From NCBI RefSeq assembly GCF_007120195.1, contig NZ_SKOG01000279.1:1-37973 (forward strand): a DNA stretch of 37,973 nt, read 5' to 3'. Shown one piece after another: positions 8,709-15,486 of this stretch. The stretch's first letter is position 1, and each line of letters starts with the position of its first letter. The stretch is from Aquisalimonas sp. (GTDB taxonomy: Bacteria > Pseudomonadota > Gammaproteobacteria > Nitrococcales > Aquisalimonadaceae). The notes under the pieces were generated by a model. It saw only the letters and a list, made by a program, of their open reading frames with translations, had not been told where the DNA came from and ran no database searches. The translations under genes and the position numbers were made by a program.

Positions 8709-9506
8709 ATGACTAAGACGACCGTCTATCACATCCCGGTATGCCCTTTCTGTCAGCGGCTTGAAATTCTGTTGTCTCTGAAAGGAAGGCGAAACGCAGT
8801 TAACTTTCATGTGATAGATATGACCCAGCCGCGCCCTGATTGGTTGCTTGCGAAGACACAAGGCACGACTGCGCTTCCAATCCTGGAGACGGAGGATGGG
8901 AGAATTCTCAAGGAAAGTATGGTTCTTCTGGAGTATCTGGAAGACATCTACCCGGGTCGGAGGGTTGCGCAGCATGACCCGTATCGACATGCCGTTGAAA
9001 ATATGTTGTCGAGAATGGAAGGGGACTTTTGCACCCAAGGTTATCTGTATCTCCTGAATCAGGACACCACAAGGCGCGATTCTCTTAGGAAAGGCGTGCT
9101 GGAACAGTATAGTCGGATTAACAGGTTCTTGAATGAGCACTCCCCATCCGGCCCGTTTCTTTTCGAAGAGTTCGGGTTGGCTGAAACCGTTTTTACGCCA
9201 CTTTTCATGCGCTTTTGGTTTCTGGAGTACTACGAAGGATTTGAACTGCCCGATGAGGAGAAGTTCGCGCGTGTACGTCGTTGGCGCGATGCCTGTCTCT
9301 TACATCCCGCAGCACGACAGGTTACAAAGGAAGAAATCATTAAGATTTACTACGATTACTCCAAGGGTGCAGGAAATGGTGCATTGCTTCCAGGTCGTAG
9401 GAGATCATCTTTTGCGTTTGAGCCAGATTGGCGCATGAGGCCTTGGCCGCCGCAGAACAAATATGAAGAGAGTGCGACAGACGAAGCGCTGGGCTTGATT
9501 ACATGA
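8709..9506 (+). CDS. Glutathione S-transferase-like protein
   Basis: A 265-residue GST-fold protein. The N-terminal thioredoxin-like domain begins TVYHIPVCPFCQRLEILLSL, with a CPFC pair more like glutaredoxins and omega or dehalogenase-type GSTs than Ser/Tyr GSTs. The cis-Pro segment TTALPILETEDG and the glutathione-binding ESMVLLEYLED follow. The rest is the helical C-terminal domain, with a longer basic tail (GRRRSSF). Start at 8709 follows AAGGAAGC; an in-frame upstream ATG-like start at 8661 has no such site. Base composition is low in GC: 26 of 60 bases at 9181-9240 are G or C. This suggests transfer. Confidence 0.85.
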   Translation: MTKTTVYHIPVCPFCQRLEILLSLKGRRNAVNFHVIDMTQPRPDWLLAKTQGTTALPILETEDGRILKESMVLLEYLEDIYPGRRVAQHDPYRHAVENMLSRMEGDFCTQGYLYLLNQDTTRRDSLRKGVLEQYSRINRFLNEHSPSGPFLFEEFGLAETVFTPLFMRFWFLEYYEGFELPDEEKFARVRRWRDACLLHPAARQVTKEEIIKIYYDYSKGAGNGALLPGRRRSSFAFEPDWRMRPWPPQNKYEESATDEALGLIT

Positions 9507-9685
9507 CATGCTGCATGGGCGGGCCCAACAAACTGCTGTAACCGAGATGCGAACCGGCAGCAAGACGCGCGCCCCGCTCGCGGAACGGCGTCCAGCACAG
9601 GCGCACGCCACGCCGCACGACGTTGAGGCGCTGACGGTGCTGGCAGGCTCGACCTGTGCGGCGACGCCGAGATCGGTCTTGGCTT

Positions 9686-9710
9686 TCCCCCTCACCGAAG
9701 GGGAGGGGGA
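9686..9710. terminator. Candidate bidirectional terminator hairpin
   Basis: TCCCCCT and AGGGGGA form a 7-bp perfect stem with an 11-base loop, midway between two convergent genes (GST-like and persulfide dioxygenase). The plus-strand side lacks a good T-tract. The rest of 9507-9745 shows no gene. Confidence 0.4.
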
Positions 9711-9745
9711 GTATGTAGCGCGCCTTTGCAGGTGAGAGGAGCCGC

Positions 9746-10606
9746 CTACAGCCGATCCACCGGGATCTTGAAGTAGACGGTGCCGTTATCCTCCGGCGGC
9801 GGCATCTCACCGGCGCGGATGTTCACCTGAATGGACGGCAGGATCAGCCGCGGCATGTCCAGGGTGGCATCGCGCTTCTCACGCATCTCCACGAACTCGT
9901 CCTCGCTCACGCCTTCGCGCACATGGATGTTGTGCCGCTTTTGCTCCCCGACCGAGGTCTCGTACTCGTGGGACCGACGGTCGCCGGGGTAGTCGTGGCA
10001 CATGAACATGCGCGTCTCCTCCGGAAACGCCAGCAGCTTCTGGATCGAGCGATAGAGGGTGGAGGCATCCCCGCCGGGGAAGTCGCAGCGCGCGGTGCCC
10101 ACATCCGGCATGAACAGCGTATCGCCCACGAACAGAGCGTCACCGAGCTGCCAGGACATGTCCGCCGGCGTGTGACCGGGCGTATAGATCACCCGCCCTT
10201 CCAGCTCGCCGATCCGGATGGTCTCGCCGTCGGCGAACAGGTGGTTGAACTGGCTGCCGTCCGGCAGGAATTCCTTCTCGAGGTTGAAGACCTCGCGGAA
10301 GATCTTCTGCACCTGGGGAATCTGGTCACCGATGGCGATCCTGCCGCCCACCTGGTCACGCACAAAGGGTGCGGCGGAGAGGTGGTCGGCGTGGGCATGG
10401 GTCTCCAGGATCCAGTCCACGGTGAGATCGTGCTCGCGGACATAGTCCACCAGCCGCTGCGCCCCCTTCGTGGAGGTGCGCCCGGACCTGGGATCGTAAT
10501 CCAGCACGGCATCGATCACCGCGGCATTGCCGCCTTCACGGTCGTAGACCACATAGCTGAAGGTCTCCGTGTCGGTGTCGAGAAAGGCCTTTATGTTGGC
10601 GTTCAT
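9746..10606 (-). CDS. blh: Persulfide dioxygenase-like metallo-beta-lactamase-fold hydrolase (Blh)
   Basis: A 286-residue metallo-beta-lactamase-fold enzyme. Metal ligands are visible in order: H70, H72, D74 and H75 in THAHADHL, H145 in GHTP, D162 in GDTLF and H204 in CHDY. This pattern and length match the Blh/ETHE1 sulfur dioxygenases, which oxidise glutathione persulfide to sulfite with Fe(II) and O2. No rhodanese domain is fused. Start is at 10606, with AGGAG at 7 nt; an ATG at 10612 is too close to that site. It is divergent from bigR, the known partner of blh in plant-associated bacteria, which supports the assignment over a plain glyoxalase II. Confidence 0.88.
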   Translation of the reverse strand: MNANIKAFLDTDTETFSYVVYDREGGNAAVIDAVLDYDPRSGRTSTKGAQRLVDYVREHDLTVDWILETHAHADHLSAAPFVRDQVGGRIAIGDQIPQVQKIFREVFNLEKEFLPDGSQFNHLFADGETIRIGELEGRVIYTPGHTPADMSWQLGDALFVGDTLFMPDVGTARCDFPGGDASTLYRSIQKLLAFPEETRMFMCHDYPGDRRSHEYETSVGEQKRHNIHVREGVSEDEFVEMREKRDATLDMPRLILPSIQVNIRAGEMPPPEDNGTVYFKIPVDRL

Positions 10607-10634
10607 GGGCATACTCCTCTGTGCTGTCGCGTAC

Positions 10635-10669
10635 AGTTTAGTTGCAAACATAACAATTTGCAATATAAT
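10635..10669. promoter_or_regulatory. Divergent promoters with overlapping BigR-type operator
   Basis: A perfect inverted repeat TTGCAAA (10642-10648), 8 bases, TTTGCAA (10657-10663) lies between blh and bigR. For bigR, TTGCAA at 10642 is a plausible -35 with a perfect TATAAT at 10664-10669, spacing 16. For blh on the minus strand, TTGCAA at 10663-10658 is followed after 17 bases by TAAACT (10640-10635). Each operator arm is thus the -35 of one promoter, so repressor binding would shut both. A further direct repeat CAAACATAAC occurs at 10645-10654 and 10675-10684, the second copy over the bigR leader. Confidence 0.65.
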
Positions 10670-10696
10670 GTGTCCAAACATAACGAGGAGGATGAC

Positions 10697-11011
10697 ATGC
10701 CGGACACGAAGGCACTGGACCTTGAACAGATGCGCCGCAGCGCCGACGAAGCCACGTCGGTGCTCCACGTGCTGGCGCACAAGGACCGCCTGCTGCTTCT
10801 TTGCCAGCTCAGCCAGGGCGAGATGTCGGTGGGCGAGCTCGAGGAATGTCTTGAGATCCGCCAGCCGGGCCTGTCCCAGCATCTCGGGGTGCTGCGGCGG
10901 GAAGGTCTGGTTCAGACCCGGCGGGAGGGCAAGTACATCCATTACCGGGTCGCTGATGAACGGGTGCTGGCGGTGCTGCAGACACTCTACGAACAGTACT
11001 GTGACACCTGA
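10697..11011 (+). CDS. bigR: ArsR-family persulfide-sensing repressor BigR/SqrR type
   Basis: A 104-residue ArsR/SmtB winged-helix repressor. The recognition helix is around residues 53-70 (EIRQPGLSQHLGVLRREG) and the wing around TRREGKYIHYRV. Cysteines are at 36, 51 and 102. The 36-102 spacing of 66 residues equals the spacing of the persulfide-sensing pairs in BigR (42/108) and SqrR (41/107), so a tetrasulfide or disulfide switch is expected. Metal-binding CxC motifs of arsenic or zinc sensors are absent. GAGGAGGATGAC precedes ATG 10697. It heads the pmpAB-sulP operon and faces blh, as in known bigR loci. Confidence 0.9.
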   Translation: MPDTKALDLEQMRRSADEATSVLHVLAHKDRLLLLCQLSQGEMSVGELEECLEIRQPGLSQHLGVLRREGLVQTRREGKYIHYRVADERVLAVLQTLYEQYCDT

Positions 11012-11032
11012 AACCACAAACAATGGAGAAAG

Positions 11033-11470
11033 ATGATGACCATAGACTGGGCTTCCTTTACCCCCTGGTCGGCGCTCGCCGGAGGCGTGCTCATTGGCTT
11101 GGCCGCCGCGGTGTTCGTGCTGGTCAACGGCCGCATTGCCGGGATATCCGGCATCCTCGGCGGGCTGCTGCGACCGCAGTCCGGAGACCTTTCCTGGCGG
11201 GTGGCCTTCGTGGCGGGCATGATCGCAGCACCCCTGCTGTGGGCGGCGATGACCACCTTGCCCGAAATTCTGATCGAGGCGAGCGTGCCCATGCTGGTGG
11301 CCGCGGGGCTACTGGTGGGAGTGAGCACCCGCTATGCGGGCGGGTGCACCAGTGGCCACGGCGTCTGCGGCATCTCCCGGCTGTCGCCGCGCTCGCTGCT
11401 GGCCACGGTAAGCTTCATGGCCACCGGCTTCATCACCGTCTATATCGTGCGTCACGCCATCGGAGGCTGA
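11033..11470 (+). CDS. pmpA: YeeE/YedE-family membrane protein, first half (PmpA-like)
   Basis: A 145-residue inner-membrane protein with about four hydrophobic helices and the family signature [19 protein letters not shown] near residues 105-125. The two cysteines in that motif correspond to those that handle thiosulfate in YeeE/TsuA-type transporters. Split-gene members (PmpA with PmpB) pair to make one full unit. It starts 21 bp after bigR and ends 3 bp before the second half. In bigR operons these proteins are thought to move sulfur compounds such as thiosulfate or sulfite. The direction is not resolved from sequence. ATG 11036 is an alternative start. Confidence 0.85.
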   Translation: MMTIDWASFTPWSALAGGVLIGLAAAVFVLVNGRIAGISGILGGLLRPQSGDLSWRVAFVAGMIAAPLLWAAMTTLPEILIEASVPMLVAAGLLVGVSTRYAGGCTSGHGVCGISRLSPRSLLATVSFMATGFITVYIVRHAIGG

Positions 11471-11473
11471 ACC

Positions 11474-11908
11474 ATGAACAGGCCCAATCTATTCGCATTT
11501 ATCGTCGGCTTGGTCTTCGGCCTCGGGTTGCTGATCTCCGGTATGGCGAATCCGGACAAGGTGCTCTCCTTCCTGGATCTCGCCGGCGCCTGGGATCCCT
11601 CCCTGGCCCTGGTCATGGGCGGTGCCATCGCGGTCGGCAGCATCGCCTTCACCATCGCCGGCAAGCGTGAGCGCTCACTGATTGCAGAGCCCATGCGCAT
11701 CCCCACCCGCCGGGACCTGGACAAGCCCCTGGTGCTGGGCAGCCTCGGCTTCGGCGTGGGCTGGGGGCTGGCGGGCTTCTGCCCCGGTCCGGCGCTGGTG
11801 GCGCTGGGAGCCGGTGAAACGGGCGCGGTGGTCTTTGTGGTTTCCATGCTGGTGGGCATGGCGATCTACGAGCTCATCGAACAGAGCCGCAAAACCGCGG
11901 AGGCATAG
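11474..11908 (+). CDS. pmpB: YeeE/YedE-family membrane protein, second half (PmpB-like)
   Basis: A 144-residue partner of the preceding protein, with about four membrane helices. It has the second-half signature GWGLAGFCPGPALVALG around residues 93-110, containing the conserved Cys, and GLLISGMANPDKVLSFLD near the N-terminus, which is also typical of the family. The 3-bp gap to pmpA indicates translational coupling. Together they make a pseudo-symmetric sulfur-compound transporter in the inner membrane under BigR control. Confidence 0.85.
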   Translation: MNRPNLFAFIVGLVFGLGLLISGMANPDKVLSFLDLAGAWDPSLALVMGGAIAVGSIAFTIAGKRERSLIAEPMRIPTRRDLDKPLVLGSLGFGVGWGLAGFCPGPALVALGAGETGAVVFVVSMLVGMAIYELIEQSRKTAEA

Positions 11909-11963
11909 GCGCGGACGTTTGCCCGCAAACAGCCACCGGCACCGGCAGGGTAGAAGCACCAGC

Positions 11964-13700
11964 ATGACAGCGGCAATGGGGAAGCTGCGGGCGATGATCC
12001 CGCGATGGGCCCGGGACTATCACCGGGGAAAGGTGCCCGGCGACCTTACCGCCGGGCTGGTGGTGGCCATGCTGCTGGTGCCCCAGTCCATGGCCTACGC
12101 GGCCCTGGCCGGGTTGCCGCCGCACATCGGGCTCTATGCCAGTGTGCTCCCGCTTGTGGCCTATGCCCTGGCAGGCTCCAGCGCCGTGCTGGCGGTGGGG
12201 CCGGTGGCAGTGGTGGCGCTGATGACCGGCTCGGCCCTGGAGCAGATCGCCGAACCGGGCAGCGTCGAATACATTGCCGCCGCCGCCACCCTGGCGCTGA
12301 TTTCCGGGGCCATGCTGCTCGCCGCCGGCCTGGTGCGCCTGGGGGCACTGGCCAATTTTCTCAGCCATCCGGTCATCAGCGGGTTCACCTCCGGCGCCGC
12401 CGTGGTGATCATCGTCAGCCAGCTCGGCCCACTGCTAGGCCTGCAGGTGGACAAGGGTCCGGCGGCGGCCATGCTGGTCTCCATCGGCCGCGGCATCACC
12501 GACGTCGACTCACGCACCGCCGCCATGGCCCTCAGTGCACTGATGCTGCTCTGGCTGGCACGGCCGACGGTGCCGGCGCTGCTGCGGAGGCTGGGGCTGC
12601 CCGGCCATGCGGCTTCCTTGCTAGCGAAACTCACGCCCATGGTGATCGTGCTGGCCGGCACCGCACTGGTGGCGAGCACCGGCTGGCACCAGCAGGGCCT
12701 GGCGGTGGCCGGCGAACTGCCCGACGGGCTGCCGGCGGCGGCTCTGCCCACCCTGGAGTGGCCGCTGGTCACGGCACTGCTGCTGCCGGCATTGCTGATC
12801 AGCATTCTGGGCTTTATGGAAAGCGTCTCGGTGGCCTCGGCCCTGGCACGCAAGCGCCGCGAACACGTGGAGGCCGATGCCGAACTGCGCGGGCTGGGCC
12901 TGGCCAACCTGGGCGGCGGCATCACCGGCGCCATGCCGGTCACCGGCGGCTTTTCCCGCACCGCAGTCAATGCCGACGCGGGCGCCGGCAGCCCCCTCGC
13001 GGGCGTCATCACGGCGGGGATCATCGCCCTGGTGCTGCTCTTCGCCACCGACCTGTTCGCCACCCTGCCCATGGCGGTGCTGGCAGCCATCATTATCGTG
13101 GCGGTGACTCCCCTGATCGATATCCAGGGCCTGCGCCGGCTCTGGTCTTATGACCGCGCCGACGCCCTGGCCATGGGGGCCACCGCCGCCGGCGTGATCC
13201 TGCTGGGCGTGGAAGCGGGCATCGCCACCGGGGTGGTCTTTTCCCTGGGCGTGGTGGTGTGGCGGGCCAGCCACCCGCACATCGCCGAAGTGGGCCAAGT
13301 CCCCGGCACGGAACATTTCCGCAACATATGCCGCCATCGGGTCAACACCCGTGACGGGCTGCTGATGCTGCGGGTGGACGAGAACCTCTTCTTTGGCAAT
13401 GCCGAGGCCGTGGCCAGCAGCATCCAGCAGAGCCTGCGCGGGCGCCAGCCGTCGGTAAGTGACCTGGTGCTGATCATGTCCTCGGTTAGCCACATCGACG
13501 CCACGGCCCTGGAGACCCTGGAGGCGCTGCAGCGCACGCTCGCCGACAATGCCGTGCGCCTGCATCTTGCGGAAGTAAAGGGCCCGGTGATGGACCGGCT
13601 CGAGGGCACCCACTTCCTGAGGGAGCTGGACGGCCAGGTATGGCTCTCCTCCCAGGCCGCCTTCGCTGGGCTGCCCGGCCACCTGCAACCGCAATCCTGA
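11964..13700 (+). CDS. SulP-family anion transporter with STAS domain
   Basis: A 578-residue SulP (SLC26) transporter. The membrane domain opens with the family hallmark PGDLTAGLVVAMLLVPQSMAYAALAGLPP (residues about 25-53) and contains GFMESVSVASALARKR and the sulfate-transporter motif GAMPVTGGFSRTAVN. The cytoplasmic STAS domain occupies about residues 440-560 (LMLRVDENLFFGNAEAV; IDATALETLEALQ). SulP proteins carry sulfate, bicarbonate or other anions. Being 55 bp behind pmpB in a persulfide-stress operon, export of sulfite or sulfate made by the dioxygenase is a reasonable inference. No carbonic anhydrase gene is next to it, which argues against a bicarbonate role. Confidence 0.87.
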   Translation: MTAAMGKLRAMIPRWARDYHRGKVPGDLTAGLVVAMLLVPQSMAYAALAGLPPHIGLYASVLPLVAYALAGSSAVLAVGPVAVVALMTGSALEQIAEPGSVEYIAAAATLALISGAMLLAAGLVRLGALANFLSHPVISGFTSGAAVVIIVSQLGPLLGLQVDKGPAAAMLVSIGRGITDVDSRTAAMALSALMLLWLARPTVPALLRRLGLPGHAASLLAKLTPMVIVLAGTALVASTGWHQQGLAVAGELPDGLPAAALPTLEWPLVTALLLPALLISILGFMESVSVASALARKRREHVEADAELRGLGLANLGGGITGAMPVTGGFSRTAVNADAGAGSPLAGVITAGIIALVLLFATDLFATLPMAVLAAIIIVAVTPLIDIQGLRRLWSYDRADALAMGATAAGVILLGVEAGIATGVVFSLGVVVWRASHPHIAEVGQVPGTEHFRNICRHRVNTRDGLLMLRVDENLFFGNAEAVASSIQQSLRGRQPSVSDLVLIMSSVSHIDATALETLEALQRTLADNAVRLHLAEVKGPVMDRLEGTHFLRELDGQVWLSSQAAFAGLPGHLQPQS

Positions 13701-13873
13701 CCGGGCAGACCACAGCCTTGCGCTTCGCCGGCCGCACGGAACGCCACGACAGCGTTACCGCCAGCTGCTGAGCACAAGCAGCGAAAAACAGCTCCTGGAC
13801 CGCTATCGAGCGAAGCTCCTGGTGGATCATCGCTCCGAGGCTGGGGCGCCGGTGGCTTAGGCCGCGCGCTGTG

Positions 13874-14341
13874 TCACCGGAGAACCAGCACCGGGCATTT
13901 GGCGTGGTGAAGGACCCTCTGAGTTGTACTGCCCATCATGAGCTCCTTGAACTGGGAAAGACCGCGGCGGCCCATGACGATCATGACGTCCTTTATCCCT
14001 GCGGCATGCTCGATAATGGCCTGGCTGGACTCGCCGGGGATGAGCTGTTCGTCCAGCGCGACGCTCGTCTCCCCGATCGCCTCTCGCGCAGCCCGAAATG
14101 CCACGGTGGCAGACTCCTGGCGCAGGGCCTCGAACGCTTCCGGAGAAAAATACTTCACGATCTCTTGATTGGGGTATTCAGTGGGAACGCCGAAGAGTTC
14201 CGTAGGCGTCTCCGCGAACGCGTGCAACAGGCGGACATTGGCGCCCAGTTTCTCCGCGATTCGAACGGCATAAGCCGCCGCCGTATTGGAGTTTTTGGAC
14301 CCATCGACGGGGACCAGCAATGTCTGGGGCAAGTCTGACAT
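13874..14341 (-). CDS. Universal stress protein, single UspA domain
   Basis: A 155-residue UspA protein. It begins TLLVPVDGSKNSNTAAAYA and ends with the ATP-binding motif GRRGLSQFKELMMGSTTQRV. An insertion between the first strand pair (LFGVPTEYPNQEIVKYF) is typical of the longer subgroup. Start 14341 was chosen because AGAGAGG lies just upstream of MSDLPQ; a start at 14419 would add an unconserved tail. It is unrelated in position to the other usp gene at 6.3 kb and converges with sulP. The 170 bases between them hold no gene. Confidence 0.9.
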   Translation of the reverse strand: MSDLPQTLLVPVDGSKNSNTAAAYAVRIAEKLGANVRLLHAFAETPTELFGVPTEYPNQEIVKYFSPEAFEALRQESATVAFRAAREAIGETSVALDEQLIPGESSQAIIEHAAGIKDVMIVMGRRGLSQFKELMMGSTTQRVLHHAKCPVLVLR

Positions 14342-14528
14342 GACCTCTCTCCACAAGTTGACGAACGCGATAGCCCTCGGGAGGGGGCATAGGACAACGC
14401 TACAGCGGGCTGTGCTCATGGCGCATTGATCCAGATCACTCTCGCATCACTCCTGGCGGGGATTGCGACTTTTCCCCAGAGTCATCCGTGAGCGGTCGTC
14501 AAGGCGCCAGCGGCGAGCGACCGGGACG

Positions 14529-14660
14529 TTCCAGCGCATGATCGAGCGCGAGGGGTGCGATCGCTCGCACGGGTATCTGCAGGTCGCCGCGCGGCTTGGA
14601 TTCCGACGGCCGAGTGTCGCTGGGGGTGGTTCGATTGCGAGCGCCGAAACCCGCCAGGCC
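14529..14660 (+). repeat. Degenerate gene fragment, left copy of a direct repeat
   Basis: About 130 bases here match 29014-29141 in the same orientation at roughly 85% by eye, from TTCCAGCG to the GAGCGCC/CCAGG end. Shared blocks include GAGCGCGAGGGGTG, ATCGCTCGCACGGG and TTCCGACGGCCGAGTGTC. This copy has lost one base (CTTGGATTCC against CTTGGGATTCC), which breaks the frame that is open in the right copy. It ends 20 bp before the tRNA-Sec gene. Confidence 0.7.
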
Positions 14661-14680
14661 TGATACCGTATAAACGCAAG

Positions 14681-14774
14681 GGAAGGGAATCGCATCCCGG
14701 TGGAGCGCCCGGACTTCAAATCCGGTGAGACGTGAAACGCGTCTGGTGGGTTCGACTCCCACTCCCTTCCGCCA
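14681..14774 (+). tRNA. selC: tRNA-Sec (anticodon TCA)
   Basis: A 94-base gene with the features of bacterial selenocysteine tRNA. The acceptor stem is 8 bp (GGAAGGGA with TCCCTTCC at 14763-14770) and the T stem 5 bp (GTGGG/CCCAC around TTCGACT), giving the 13-bp stack read by SelB. The anticodon loop CTTCAAA places TCA at 14716-14718, reading UGA. A long extra arm (AGACG/CGTCT) follows, and G plus an encoded CCA ends the gene. The cell therefore makes selenoproteins, although no selenoprotein or selAB gene is in the window. tRNA-Sec genes are known integration sites for genomic islands. Confidence 0.96.
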
Positions 14775-14822
14775 CCTTCCGCGGGCTCACTCCCGGCTCC
14801 GGCGCCCCGGCTGTCATCGCCG

Positions 14823-15473
14823 TCAGCCGGTGCCGCGGCCGTCACCGAAGACGGTCACGGCCAGGAAGCGGATGGGCACCTCCACCAGCCGCTCCGGACC
14901 GTGGGGCACCTGGGCGTCGAAGGTGAACGAGTCCCCCTCTTCCAGCCGGTAGATCTGCTTGCCGTGGCGGTACTCGAGCACCCCCTTGAGCATGTGGATG
15001 AACTGTGTGCCCTCGTGCTGGAAGGTGGGGAACGCCTCGCTCTCGTCGTCCATGGAAATGAGGAACGGCTCGAAGTTGCGGGGTTGGCCACGGTGGAAGG
15101 CGAGCATGTGGTAGGTATGCCCCTTGCGGGTGCCGCGCCGGACCACTTCCAGGCCCTCGCCGCGCTTGACGTGCTGGGCGCCGCCCTCAGGCGAGTCGTA
15201 GTCCCGGAAGAGCTGGGACAGGGTCAGCCCCAGCGCCACCGTCAGCCGCTCCAGCGAGTCCAGACTGGTACCCACCTGGCCGTTCTCGATTTTGCTGACC
15301 ATGCCGCGGCTGAGGTCGGCGAGATCGGCCACATCTGCAATGGTGAGTCCCTGCGCCAGGCGTTTTTGACGCAGCATCGCGCCGATGTAGCGCTCCAGCC
15401 CCATGCGGTCACCACTGTGGGTGTGCCGCGTTGCCAGGGTCTTTGGAACGAAGGTGGCGTCGCTGTCCGTCAT
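14823..15473 (-). CDS. XRE-family regulator with C-terminal cupin domain
   Basis: A 216-residue transcription factor. The helix-turn-helix lies at about residues 28-85 (LTIADVADLADLSRGMVSKI; ENGQVGTSLDSL), with a cupin sensor domain at about 120-205 (FQHEGTQFIHMLKGVLEY; GDSFTFDAQVPHGPERL). This architecture is found in PuuR-like regulators of amine and amino acid catabolism, where the cupin senses the substrate. It is the last gene of the N-methylglutamate operon, 13 bp after mgsC, so it most likely regulates that operon and itself. Start may instead be the ATG at 15404, just before the HTH. Whether it represses or activates is unknown. Confidence 0.87.
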   Translation of the reverse strand: MTDSDATFVPKTLATRHTHSGDRMGLERYIGAMLRQKRLAQGLTIADVADLADLSRGMVSKIENGQVGTSLDSLERLTVALGLTLSQLFRDYDSPEGGAQHVKRGEGLEVVRRGTRKGHTYHMLAFHRGQPRNFEPFLISMDDESEAFPTFQHEGTQFIHMLKGVLEYRHGKQIYRLEEGDSFTFDAQVPHGPERLVEVPIRFLAVTVFGDGRGTG

Positions 15474-15486
15474 GGTGCTTTCGCCG

